The position numbers and the translations under genes are program-made. Positions 26,590-34,381 of a stretch of DNA of 64,000 bases are shown piece by piece. The notes below the pieces were generated by a model. It had not been told where the DNA came from, did no database searches, and saw only the letters and a list, made by a program, of their open reading frames with translations. How positions within the stretch are numbered: position 1 is the first letter of the stretch; every line of letters begins with the position of its first letter. The stretch comes from Streptomyces sp. NBC_01353 (GTDB lineage Bacteria > Actinomycetota > Actinomycetes > Streptomycetales > Streptomycetaceae), in NCBI RefSeq assembly GCF_036237275.1, contig NZ_CP108352.1, positions 1,240,001 to 1,304,000 of the forward strand, given 5' to 3'.

Positions 26590-26763
26590 GTGAGCCAGTA
26601 CGACGAGTACAACTACAGCACTCCCTCGCAGGCCGAGGGCGAGCGCCTCGAAGAGGACATGGACACGCTGCAGCGGGACCACCGCCACCCCCTGACCGCC
26701 CGCACCACACCGTCCCAGGCGGAGGGTCTCCGCTCGCAGGACGAGGAGGAGAGGAAGGACTGA
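26590..26763 (+). CDS. 57-residue hydrophilic small protein with duplicated TPSQAEG motif
   Basis: GTG start at 26590 with a full AGGAGG five bases upstream; stop at 26763. Very hydrophilic and acidic (DEY, EEDMD, DEEERKD), with TPSQAEG at residues 11-17 and again at 40-46, so it may be two half-units. No Cys and no membrane segment. The ribosome site and codon bias support translation. A short AT-richer stretch at 26545-26575 could be its promoter. Function unknown; it sits 24 bp before the LMF-like gene and may be co-transcribed with it. Confidence 0.7.
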   Translation: MSQYDEYNYSTPSQAEGERLEEDMDTLQRDHRHPLTARTTPSQAEGLRSQDEEERKD

Positions 26764-26787
26764 CCTCCCGGGCCGATACTGGAAGGG

Positions 26788-28209
26788 ATGGAGTGGTTCA
26801 CGGCACCGGACTACTGGCTGAGCCGGATCGTCTTCCAACGGGGGCTCGCCGGGCTCTATCTCGTGGCCTTCCTCTCGGCCGCTCTCCAGTTCCGGGCCTT
26901 GATCGGCGAGCGCGGAATGCTCCCCGTACCGGAGTATCTGCGCCGGGTGGAGCCGCGTCAGGCGCCCAGCCTCTTTCACTGGCACTACTCGGACCGCCTG
27001 TTCGCGGCGGTCTCATGGGGTGGCGCGGCCGTGGCCCTCGCCCTGGTGGCGGGCGCGGGCGACGCAGTGCCGCTCGCCGTCTCGATGCTGCTGTGGGCGG
27101 TGCTTTGGGCGCTCTACCTCTCCATCGTCAACGTCGGCCAGACCTGGTACAGCTTCGGCTGGGAGTCGTTGCTCCTGGAGGCCGGCTTCCTTGCGGTCTT
27201 CCTCGGCAACGACGACACCGCGCCGCCCGTCCTCGTCCTGTGGCTGCTGCGCTGGCTGCTCTTCCGCGTCGAGTTCGGCGCGGGACTCATCAAGATCCGC
27301 GGCGACGCCTGCTGGCGGAATCTGACCTGTCTCTACTTCCACCACGAGACCCAGCCGATGCCCGGCCCGCTCAGCTGGTTCTTCCACCATCTCCCCCGCC
27401 CGCTGCACCGGGTGGAGGTGGCCGCCAACCATGTCGTCCAGCTGCTGGTCCCGGTGCTGCTCTTCACCCCTCAGCCGGTGGCGACGGTGGCGGCCTGCCT
27501 GATGGTGGCGACCCAGCTCTGGCTGGTCCTCTCGGGCAACTTCGCCTGGCTGAACTGGCTGACCATCGTCCTCGCGCTCTCCGCCATCGACGGCTCGCTC
27601 CTCGTCGGCGAGCACCCGCAACCCTCCCCTCCGATCTGGTACGTGGTCGTGGTCGTCGCCGTGACCGCGCTGGTCCTCGTCCGCAGCTACCGGCCGGTCC
27701 GCAACCTGCTGTCGCGGCGGCAGGCGATGAACCGCTCGTACGACCCGTTCCACCTGGTCAACACGTACGGCGCGTTCGGCACGGTCGGCCGGATCCGGGA
27801 CGAGATCGTCATCGAGGGCACCGCCGACCCACTGCGGGACGGGGACGCGGAGTGGAAGGAGTACGGCTTCAAGGGGAAGCCCGGTGATCCGCGCCGGCTG
27901 CCGCGCCAGTTCGCCCCGTACCATCTGCGGCTCGACTGGCTGATGTGGTTCGCGGCGCTCTCCCCCGCGTACGCCCGCGACTGGTTCGGGCCGTTCGTCG
28001 AGCGGCTCCTCGACGGGGACCGGGACACGCTGCGGCTGCTGCGCCACAACCCGTTCCCGGACGCGCCGCCGGCCCGTATCAGAGCCCGCCTGTACCGCTA
28101 CCGCTACACGACCTGGCGCGAGCTGCGGGAGACCGGGGAATGGTGGCACCGCACGCTCGTACGGGAGTACCTGCCACCCGTCGAGCTGCGGACCGTGGCG
28201 CGGCGCTGA
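26788..28209 (+). CDS. Lipase maturation factor (LMF1/LMF2)-like membrane protein
   Basis: 473 residues with about ten hydrophobic segments. The family blocks are clear: QTWYSFGWESLLLEAGFLAVFLG, LLRWLLFRVEFGAGLIKIRGDACWRNLTCLYFHHETQPMPGPLSW, GNFAWLNWLT, and a soluble C-terminal portion with VNTYGAFGTVGRIRDEIVIEGT and RLDWLMWF. Eukaryotic LMF1 helps lipases fold in the endoplasmic reticulum; the bacterial role is unknown but could be chaperoning of exported enzymes. Length is within the usual range. Ends at a strong hairpin. Confidence 0.9.
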   Translation: MEWFTAPDYWLSRIVFQRGLAGLYLVAFLSAALQFRALIGERGMLPVPEYLRRVEPRQAPSLFHWHYSDRLFAAVSWGGAAVALALVAGAGDAVPLAVSMLLWAVLWALYLSIVNVGQTWYSFGWESLLLEAGFLAVFLGNDDTAPPVLVLWLLRWLLFRVEFGAGLIKIRGDACWRNLTCLYFHHETQPMPGPLSWFFHHLPRPLHRVEVAANHVVQLLVPVLLFTPQPVATVAACLMVATQLWLVLSGNFAWLNWLTIVLALSAIDGSLLVGEHPQPSPPIWYVVVVVAVTALVLVRSYRPVRNLLSRRQAMNRSYDPFHLVNTYGAFGTVGRIRDEIVIEGTADPLRDGDAEWKEYGFKGKPGDPRRLPRQFAPYHLRLDWLMWFAALSPAYARDWFGPFVERLLDGDRDTLRLLRHNPFPDAPPARIRARLYRYRYTTWRELRETGEWWHRTLVREYLPPVELRTVARR

Positions 28210-28231
28210 AGGCACCCCGGGCCCGGACATG

Positions 28232-28268
28232 CCTGTGCCCCCGGTCGCGGGGCGGCCGGGGGCACAGG
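28232..28268. terminator. Hairpin terminator between the LMF-like gene and the small ORF
   Basis: Perfect 13-bp stem (28232-28244 with 28256-28268) and an 11-nt loop, 22 bp after the LMF-like stop and 19 bp before the convergent small-ORF stop. It can serve both. Confidence 0.85.
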
Positions 28269-28287
28269 GCGAAGCGACAGTTACGAC

Positions 28288-28458
28288 TCAGTCGATACCG
28301 GGCAGGATGTGCGGCTCCGCGAGGTCGTCCTCGTAGCCCGCCAGCCGGATCGGAGCCGCATGGGCCCACACGTCGAGGCTGCCCAGCTCACCGGAGCGGT
28401 GTGGCCGCTCCGGATGTTCGGCCGGTCGCTGTTCCTGCTTCGTCAATTCTGGTGTCAC
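28288..28458 (-). CDS. 56-residue small protein ending LPGID
   Basis: GTG 28458 with GGGAG six bases upstream. The first half is charged and Pro-rich (KQEQRPAEHPERPHR); the second half is patterned (GSLDVWAHAAPIRLAGYED, DLAEPHILPGID) with one Trp, one Tyr and no Cys. Not recognised. A leader-like first half and distinctive C-terminus resemble RiPP precursors, but no modifying enzyme is encoded within several genes on either side, so a simple conserved small protein is as likely. Its 276-bp upstream region carries two CGGTTTACCGAG repeats. Confidence 0.6.
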   Translation of the reverse strand: MTPELTKQEQRPAEHPERPHRSGELGSLDVWAHAAPIRLAGYEDDLAEPHILPGID

Positions 28459-28688
28459 CGCGCACTCCCTTGTGTCGCGTACCAATGAGGACATGGCCGT
28501 TCGGTCGCGGTGGCGCCGTTCTTCGGGCGGGACCGCGGCCTTGGTGGCAGGCCAGTCCCCAGGCAAGCCGTGGGGGTTTTGTGAAACCCCGGTGGCCGAC
28601 CGTGGACATCAGAGTAACCAAATGAGCGCCTGAGTGCTCTATGGGGCCCAGAAGTGTGACGCGATCGAGTGAATTTCGGACATCTGGG

Positions 28689-28728
28689 CGGTTTACCGAG
28701 GCTTGGTTGCCGAAATCGGTTTACCGAG
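28689..28728. repeat. Two CGGTTTACCGAG direct repeats
   Basis: Identical 12-mers at 28689-28700 and 28717-28728, 28 bp apart; each contains the palindrome CGGT-TT-ACCG. They lie just past the SDR stop and upstream of the small ORF, so they could be operator sites or the end of the SDR transcript. Confidence 0.6.
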
Positions 28729-28734
28729 AGCCGA

Positions 28735-30219
28735 TCACCAGTTGCCCGGCGCGTAGTCCTTGAGGAAGACGCCGTACAGGTCCTCGCCCGCCTCGCCGCG
28801 CACGACGGGGTCGTAGACGCGGGCGGCGCCGTCGACCAGGTCGAGCGGGGCGTGGAAGCCCTCCTCGGCAAGGCGCAGCTTGTCGAAGTGCGGACGCTCG
28901 TCGGTGATCCAGCCGGTGTCGACCGAGGTCATGAGGATGCCGTCGGTCTGGAACATCTCCTGGGCGCTGGTCCGCGTCACCATGTTGATCGCGGCCTTGG
29001 CCGCATTGGTGTTCGGGTGCCCCGCGCCCTTGTAGCCGCGGCCGAAGACGCCCTCCATCGCCGAGACGTTGACGACGTAGGCCCGCCCGCTGGACGCCTT
29101 CTTGGCGGCCTCGGCCATGACCTGCCGCAACTTGCTCATCAGGATGAACGGCGCCGTGTAGTTGCAGAGCTGGGTCTCGAGCAACTCCACCGGGGAGATC
29201 TGCTCGATGGTCTGCACCCAGGTGTTGGTCTCGACGACGTCCGGCACCAGACCGCCCGCGTCGATGGCGCTGCCGTCGCGGTGCCGCTCGACACTGGCGT
29301 TGCCCGCGACCAGCGCGAGGTCGGCGACCTTCTGCGCGTCCAGGCCGCTGACGCCGACGGGCAGCGCGGTCGGCCCGCCGAGTTCACCGACCGCGCCGGA
29401 GTTGAAGGCGCCGATCACGTGGTGGGCGGGGAGTTCACCGACGGGCAGCGGGGCGCTCTCGCCCTCGACCAGGGCGGCGTAGGCGGAGGGCAGGCGGCGC
29501 ACGGTCTGCGTCGCGTTGTTGATGAGGATGTCCAGCGGACCGTCCTCGGCGATCTGGTCGGCCAGGGCGACCGCCTGCGCGGGGTCGCGCAGGTCGATGC
29601 CGACGACCTCGAGCCGGTGCATCCAGTCCGCCGAGTCCTCCATGGCCTTGAAGCGGCGGATGGCGTCCTTGGGGAACCGGGTCGTGATCGTGGTGTGGGC
29701 GCCGTCGCGCAGCAGCCGCAGCGCGATGTACATGCCGATCTTGGCCCGGCCGCCGGTGAGCAGCGCGCGCTTGCCGGCGAGGTCGGTGCGGGCGTCACGC
29801 CGTGATCGGTTCAGTGCGGCGCAGTCCTGGCAGAGCTGGTGGTAGAAGTAGTCGACCTCGACGTACCGCGTCTTGCAGGTGTAGCAGGAGCGGGGGCGCT
29901 GGAGTATCCCGGCGATCCGGCCGGCCTCGGTGACGGAGGAGGGCAGGATGCCCTCGGTCTCGTCGTCGATCCGCTGCGCGGAGCCGGTCGCGGTGGCCTC
30001 GGTGACCGCCTTGTCGTGCGCGGTCTTCGCGGCGCGGCGCTCCTGGCGGCGGCGCTGCTTGACCGTGCGGTAGATACCGGCGGTGGCGCGCCGGACGGCG
30101 ATCGCGTCCGGGTGGTCGACCTCCAGTTCGTCGAGCTCGTCGAGCACGCTCAGGCAGACGGCCAGGCGCTCGGGGTCGATACCCGGCCCGTACTCCTGGG
30201 TTTCTTCGGTCACCGTCAT
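28735..30219 (-). CDS. SDR-family oxidoreductase with N-terminal zinc-ribbon extension
   Basis: 494 residues from ATG 30219. An N-terminal helical region (1-90) leads to a CxxC...CxxC module (SCYTCKTRY, LCQDCAAL; about 110-136), probably zinc-binding. The Rossmann/SDR domain (about 148-470) follows with TGGRAKIGMYIALRLL, LDILINNA and VVNVSAMEG. The expected catalytic YxxxK reads TNAAK, so the Tyr is replaced by Thr while Lys is kept. The domain order resembles a conserved Streptomyces/plant SDR subgroup whose reaction is not known. The SDR fold supports NAD(P) binding; catalysis is uncertain without the Tyr. Confidence 0.85.
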   Translation of the reverse strand: MTVTEETQEYGPGIDPERLAVCLSVLDELDELEVDHPDAIAVRRATAGIYRTVKQRRRQERRAAKTAHDKAVTEATATGSAQRIDDETEGILPSSVTEAGRIAGILQRPRSCYTCKTRYVEVDYFYHQLCQDCAALNRSRRDARTDLAGKRALLTGGRAKIGMYIALRLLRDGAHTTITTRFPKDAIRRFKAMEDSADWMHRLEVVGIDLRDPAQAVALADQIAEDGPLDILINNATQTVRRLPSAYAALVEGESAPLPVGELPAHHVIGAFNSGAVGELGGPTALPVGVSGLDAQKVADLALVAGNASVERHRDGSAIDAGGLVPDVVETNTWVQTIEQISPVELLETQLCNYTAPFILMSKLRQVMAEAAKKASSGRAYVVNVSAMEGVFGRGYKGAGHPNTNAAKAAINMVTRTSAQEMFQTDGILMTSVDTGWITDERPHFDKLRLAEEGFHAPLDLVDGAARVYDPVVRGEAGEDLYGVFLKDYAPGNW

Positions 30220-30282
30220 GGCCTCTGTCGTTCCTCGATCGCTCGTACGCTCGCGCGCGCCCATGTCCTCAAAAGAGAAACT

Positions 30283-31002
30283 TTACGGAGCGGGAGGCCG
30301 TGTCTCCAAACCCGTGGCGGGAGCGTGGTCGAACACACAGTCGCCGCAGAGTCCGCCGCCGGGGCAGCGGTAGTAGAGGCAGCAGCTGGTGCGTCGTAGG
30401 GCGGGTCCCTGGACGGTGCGGGCCAGCTCGGGGTGGTCGAGCAGCCCGGTCACGAGTTCGGCGGCGCGGCGGGCGACCTCGGGCCGGCCCTGGGCGCGGG
30501 CCCAGCGGGTCAGCTCACGCAGCGCTCCGGCCAGCGCCGAGCCGGCGTTCCCCCACAGCAACCGGGGCGAGATCCGCCCGTCGCGGCGGAGTGCGTCGTG
30601 GAGCGGGACGAGGTGGGCGAGCTGGACGGCCTCGCGGAGGTCGGCCACGGTCGCGGGGCGGGTGTCCGTGCCCGCCCACCACAGGTCGTCGGGCGAGGCC
30701 AGGGACCCGTCCCAGTACAGGTCCGCCGGGTCGAGGGCCGGGAACTCGCCGTGGAGGGCGGCAGGGCCGAGGGCGGTCGACCAGAGCCTGGCGGCGAGCC
30801 CGAGGTGGGCGATCGAGGCGGCGACCCGTCGTTCGGGGGCCCGGAGCCGGGCGCCCACGCGGTCGACGCGGGCGGAGAGGGGGCCGGTCTCCCCCGCGTA
30901 CAGACGCGCGAGCGGAACATGCGCGCCGTCCGTCTCCGGCGCGGTCGTCCGCAGTGCGAAGAAGCCGCCGACCGAACTGCTCTCGACAAGATCCACCGTC
31001 AC
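30283..31002 (-). CDS. FhuF-like (2Fe-2S) protein, putative ferric-siderophore reductase
   Basis: 239 residues from GTG 31002 with AGGAGG three bases upstream. An alpha-helical N-terminal two-thirds and a C-terminal cluster motif CCLYYRCPGGGLCGDC, the four-Cys pattern of FhuF C-terminal domains that hold a 2Fe-2S centre. It would reduce ferric siderophore in the cytosol to release iron. The SDR gene follows after 63 bp on the same strand. No iron box was identified upstream, where the repeat arrays lie. Confidence 0.85.
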   Translation of the reverse strand: MTVDLVESSSVGGFFALRTTAPETDGAHVPLARLYAGETGPLSARVDRVGARLRAPERRVAASIAHLGLAARLWSTALGPAALHGEFPALDPADLYWDGSLASPDDLWWAGTDTRPATVADLREAVQLAHLVPLHDALRRDGRISPRLLWGNAGSALAGALRELTRWARAQGRPEVARRAAELVTGLLDHPELARTVQGPALRRTSCCLYYRCPGGGLCGDCVFDHAPATGLETRPPAP

Positions 31003-31039
31003 TGCCTCCTGACGCGGTCGCCGGGGTACGGCGTCGATT

Positions 31040-31115
31040 CACGGCCGTCGGGTGCACGGTTGTCGGATGCATGGTTGTCCGGTGCACGGCCGTCGGGGTG
31101 CATGGTTGCTCGGTG
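31040..31115. repeat. Five-copy 15-bp tandem array
   Basis: Units of consensus CAYGGYYGTCGGGTG start at 31040, 31055, 31070, 31085 (16 bp) and 31101. They lie in the intergenic region between the divergent FhuF-like and carbonic anhydrase genes. Confidence 0.85.
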
Positions 31116-31144
31116 CACCGGCTCCCGGCAAAACCCCGGTCGCG

Positions 31145-31206
31145 TTCGGGTCATGCATGGTCATTTTCGGGTCATGGATGGTCATCTTCGAGTCATGCTC
31201 GCTCCA
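31145..31206. repeat. 21-bp tandem array, two and a half copies
   Basis: TTCGGGTCATGCATGGTCATT at 31145 and a near copy at 31166, then a degenerate third copy from 31187. It lies 43 bp ahead of the carbonic anhydrase start. Each full unit contains two GTCAT half-sites. Confidence 0.8.
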
Positions 31207-31248
31207 AGTGAGGCTCCGCGACCGCCCATCACCGTAACGCTCGACCGC

Positions 31249-31965
31249 ATGACACCTCCCACGAACCCCTTCTCCTCCACCGCTCCCGGCCGTCGCGCGG
31301 TGCTCGCCCTGACCGCCGCGGCCGCGACGGCGGCCATCCCCGCCTCCGCCCGGGCCGCCACGCCCCCGGCCCGCCGGTCCCGACCCGAGGGACCGCTCAC
31401 CGCCGCCGCGGCCCTGGCCGAACTCCGGGCCGGGAACGCCCGGTTCGCGGCGCTCCGGCAGATCCACCCGCACGAGGACGCCGCCCGGCGCGCCGCCGTG
31501 GCCGTCTCCCAGCACCCGTTCGCGCTCGTCCTCGGCTGTGTCGACTCGCGGGTGCCGCCCGAGCTCGTCTTCGACCAGGGGCTCGGGGACCTGCTGGCGA
31601 TACGGTCGGCCGGGCAGGCCCTCGACGAGGCGGTGCTCGGCTCGATCCAGTTCGGCGTCGATGAGCTGGGCGTCCCGCTGGTCCTCGTCCTGGGGCACGA
31701 GCGCTGCGGTGCCGCGACCGCCGCCGTGGAGTACGTACGGACAGGCAAGCCCGTCGAGGGACACCTCGCCAGGATCGTGGAGGAGCTCGCGCCCGCGGCG
31801 CGCGCCGCCCGTGATCTGCCGGGCGACTGGGTGGAGAACACGGTGCGGGCCAATGTGGACCGGATTCGACGCCGACTGGCTCGGGATGAGGCTTTCGACA
31901 AGGCCCGGATCGTCGGTGCCCGCTTCGACCTGGATACCGGAAAGGTCGCTTTCCACCCCTCCTGA
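31249..31965 (+). CDS. Tat-exported beta-carbonic anhydrase
   Basis: 238 residues. Twin-arginine signal PGRRAVLALTAAAATA with cleavage near ARAA. The zinc site of the beta class is present: Cys in LGCVDSRVPPE with its Asp/Arg dyad, and His/Cys in GHERCGAA. It interconverts carbon dioxide and bicarbonate outside the membrane. ATG 31249 gives a compact Tat signal; an upstream ATG at 31195 would start within a repeat unit. Preceded by two tandem arrays and divergent from the FhuF-like gene. Confidence 0.92.
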   Translation: MTPPTNPFSSTAPGRRAVLALTAAAATAAIPASARAATPPARRSRPEGPLTAAAALAELRAGNARFAALRQIHPHEDAARRAAVAVSQHPFALVLGCVDSRVPPELVFDQGLGDLLAIRSAGQALDEAVLGSIQFGVDELGVPLVLVLGHERCGAATAAVEYVRTGKPVEGHLARIVEELAPAARAARDLPGDWVENTVRANVDRIRRRLARDEAFDKARIVGARFDLDTGKVAFHPS

Positions 31966-32004
31966 CCTGCGCGGGTGTACATCCCAAGGCGTACGTGACG
32001 GTCC

Positions 32005-32024
32005 CGTACTGCGACAGCAGTACG
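32005..32024. promoter_or_regulatory. Inverted repeat CGTACTGC-GACA-GCAGTACG
   Basis: Perfect 8-4-8 inverted repeat 59 bp before the DMT transporter ATG and 40 bp after the carbonic anhydrase stop. Could be an operator for the transporter or a short terminator; the small stem favours an operator. Confidence 0.5.
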
Positions 32025-32082
32025 TCCGAAGGCGTTCCCAGGTACGACGACGTGAACGCTCGGAAGAGAGATCGTTGTATGT

Positions 32083-33066
32083 ATGAACCCCCTCCTGCTG
32101 TCCGTACTCCTGTCACTGGTCTCGGCGGTCGCCTACGCGGCCGCGGCGATCGTGCAGGAGCGCGTCGCGACCGCCGCCGGCGGCCCGACCTACGCACCAC
32201 TGCGCAGCCCGGCCTGGTGGGGGTCCGTGCTGCTCAACGGCCTCGGTGCGGCGCTCCATGTCGCGGCGCTGGCCTACGGTCCGCTCAGCCTGGTCCAGCC
32301 GCTGGGCGCCCTTACGATCGTCTTCGCCCTCCCTATGGCAGCCCTCTTCGTGGGCCGCCGGGCCGGGCACACGGCCTGGCGCGGCGCCCTCATGGCCACG
32401 GTCGGACTCGCCGGGCTGCTCAGCCTGACGGTCGGCGCCGAATCCCAGGCGCTGGGCGGCGCCGAGCGATGGCTCCTCGCCGCGGGGACCTTCGGTGTGG
32501 TGGGCGGGCTGTTCACCGCCGCACATCTCCTGGGCCGCTCGGTGCTGCGCAGCATCGTGCTCGCCGCCGCGGCGGGTGTGTCGTTCGGCATCGCCTCGGT
32601 CTTCACCAAGACCGTGGCCGTGGAGTGGTCGCCGGACGCGCCGTTCGCCCAGTGGACCAGCCTGCTCGTCCTCTCGGCCCTGGCGGTGACCGGGCTGCTG
32701 CTCTCCCAGGCCTCCTATCGGGGCGCGGGCCTCGCGGCGCCGCTGGCCACGGTCACGGTCGTCAACCCGGTGGTCGCCGCCGCGGTGGGCCTCACGCTGT
32801 TCGGCGAGAGCTTCCGGTACGGAGCGGCCGGCACCGTCGCCGCGCTGATCTGTGGTGCGGTGGCGGCGGGCGGTCTGATCCAGCTCACGACGGACCGGCT
32901 GACAGCCTCCGACGACTCGCTCTCGGTGTCAGATGAACGGCTGGTGTCAGATCGCGACGCCCCGTGCCCTGAGGTAGGCCAGGGGGTCGATGTCGGAACC
33001 GTACCCGGGACCCGTGCGCACCTCGAAGTGGAGATGCGGTCCCGAGCTGTTGCCGGTCGATCCTGA
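32083..33066 (+). CDS. DMT-family (EamA-like) transporter
   Basis: 327 residues with about nine hydrophobic segments in the two-half EamA plan; SAVAYAAAAIVQERVAT in the first half and LLSQASYRGAGLAAPLATVTVVNPVVAAAVGLTLFGE in the second are characteristic. Substrate unknown. The hydrophilic last 55 residues read into the 3' end of the convergent M23 peptidase gene, giving a 120-bp antisense overlap, with no earlier stop in frame. The inverted repeat at 32005-32024 is a candidate regulatory site. Confidence 0.82.
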   Translation: MNPLLLSVLLSLVSAVAYAAAAIVQERVATAAGGPTYAPLRSPAWWGSVLLNGLGAALHVAALAYGPLSLVQPLGALTIVFALPMAALFVGRRAGHTAWRGALMATVGLAGLLSLTVGAESQALGGAERWLLAAGTFGVVGGLFTAAHLLGRSVLRSIVLAAAAGVSFGIASVFTKTVAVEWSPDAPFAQWTSLLVLSALAVTGLLLSQASYRGAGLAAPLATVTVVNPVVAAAVGLTLFGESFRYGAAGTVAALICGAVAAGGLIQLTTDRLTASDDSLSVSDERLVSDRDAPCPEVGQGVDVGTVPGTRAHLEVEMRSRAVAGRS

Positions 33067-34272
33067 ACGGGCGATGCGCTGCCCGGAGTTGACCCGCTGG
33101 CCTTCGCGGACGGTGAGCGCGGACAGGTGCGCGTACTGGCTGTAGCGCCCGTCGTCGTGGCGGATGACGACCTCGTAGCCGTACGCGCCGCCCCAACCGG
33201 CGGAGACGACGCTGCCGGTGGCCACCGCCTTCACGGACGTGCCGGTGGGGACGGGGAAGTCGACTCCGGTGTGGTACCCGCTGGACCAGGAGGTGCCGGA
33301 GACGCGGTAGCGGGTGCCGATGGAGGCGGCGACGGGGGCGCTGAAGCGGTCGGCCTGGGGGGCGGGCCTCGCGGCCGGCTTGGTGACGGGCTTGGCAGCG
33401 GGTTTGGCCGCCGGCTTGGCGACGGGTTTGACGGCGGGCCTGGTGGCCGGCTGGGCCTGCGGGGCGGTGGGCGCTTGGGTGGCCTTCGGAGCCGGCTTGG
33501 CCGGAGTCGGCCGGGTCGTGGGCGGCTTGGCCGTGGCCGACTTCGCCGTGGGCGCGGGCTTGGCGACCGGGGGTTCCGCCGTGGGCGGCTTGACGGGGGC
33601 GGTGATCCGGAGGGTCAGCGTCTGGCCCGGGTGGATCAGGTCGGGGTCGCCGCCGACGACAGCCCGATTCGCCTCGTACAACCTTTGCCAGCCGCCCTTG
33701 ACCCGCTCCTCCCTGGCGATCCGGGAGAGTGAGTCGCCGGGGGCGACGGTGTACATCTCGCGGATCGTCGGCACGGTGGTCGGGGTCGCGGCCGGAGGCT
33801 CGGCCGCGGGCGTCCGCTGGGCCTGCCCACTGCGCTGCGCCGTTGCGTCACGCTGCGCCGGTACGGACGCGGGTCGTACGCCCGCCCTCTCCGGCGCCTG
33901 CCCGAGTCCCGCCCGCGAGGAGCAGGTCGGCCAGGCTTCCGGACCCTGCCCCTTGAGGACCTTCTCCGCGATGGCGATCTGCTGGTCCTTGGAGGCGAGG
34001 TCGGCGCGGGGCGCGTAGTGCGTACCGCCGTACCGCTCCCAGGTGGACTGACTGAACTGCAACCCGCCGAAGTAGCCGTTGCCGGTGTTGATCCGCCAAT
34101 TGGAGGAGGACTCGCAGGCGGCGACCTTCTCCCAGACGTCGAGCGAGGCGGCCTGCGCCGTCCCGGCGCCCACCAGCGGTAACGCCATTCCGGCGCCGCC
34201 CGCCGTGACGGTCAGCGAGGCGCGGTTGATCCGGCTCGGCTGGTACCGGCGGTGTCGTCCCCGTACGGCCAT
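32947..34272 (-). CDS. Rpf-LysM-M23 cell-wall hydrolase
   Basis: 441 residues. Signal region 1-41 (ending TAQAASL). Rpf-type transglycosylase domain (about 42-115: WEKVAACESSSNWRINTGNG, QFSQSTWERYGG with catalytic Glu53). LysM domain (about 170-215: YTVAPGDSLSRIAREE). A flexible AKP/KPxAKP-repeat linker (about 220-305). LytM/M23 peptidase domain (about 310-441) with HTGVDFPVP and HLHFEV zinc ligands. It combines glycan cleavage with peptide cross-link cleavage, useful in spore germination or growth. c-di-AMP riboswitches often precede Rpf/M23 genes in Streptomyces, but none was recognised in its leader. The gene ends within the tail of the convergent DMT transporter. Confidence 0.92.
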   Translation of the reverse strand: MAVRGRHRRYQPSRINRASLTVTAGGAGMALPLVGAGTAQAASLDVWEKVAACESSSNWRINTGNGYFGGLQFSQSTWERYGGTHYAPRADLASKDQQIAIAEKVLKGQGPEAWPTCSSRAGLGQAPERAGVRPASVPAQRDATAQRSGQAQRTPAAEPPAATPTTVPTIREMYTVAPGDSLSRIAREERVKGGWQRLYEANRAVVGGDPDLIHPGQTLTLRITAPVKPPTAEPPVAKPAPTAKSATAKPPTTRPTPAKPAPKATQAPTAPQAQPATRPAVKPVAKPAAKPAAKPVTKPAARPAPQADRFSAPVAASIGTRYRVSGTSWSSGYHTGVDFPVPTGTSVKAVATGSVVSAGWGGAYGYEVVIRHDDGRYSQYAHLSALTVREGQRVNSGQRIARSGSTGNSSGPHLHFEVRTGPGYGSDIDPLAYLRARGVAI

Positions 34273-34381
34273 GGGCCCCCCTCGTACGCGTCAGCGGAAG
34301 CGCATCGGCAGTCGCCCAAGGTAAGGGAAGGTCACAGGCCGTGACAAGGGCCGGGGCGAAACCCCAAGTCCCTTGTGTCAC

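Noticed and set aside
31040-31206. CRISPR array
   Set aside because: Units are directly adjacent without unique spacers, and no cas gene lies nearby.
30300-31211. A 303-codon plus-strand frame opposite the FhuF-like gene and across the repeats
   Set aside because: Arg-rich shadow; the repeats translate to low-complexity peptide in every frame.
34273-34381. Possible c-di-AMP (ydaO) riboswitch before the Rpf-LysM-M23 gene
   Set aside because: The leader has a GTCAC-AGGCC-GTGAC inverted repeat but not the conserved ydaO blocks; too short for the full aptamer.
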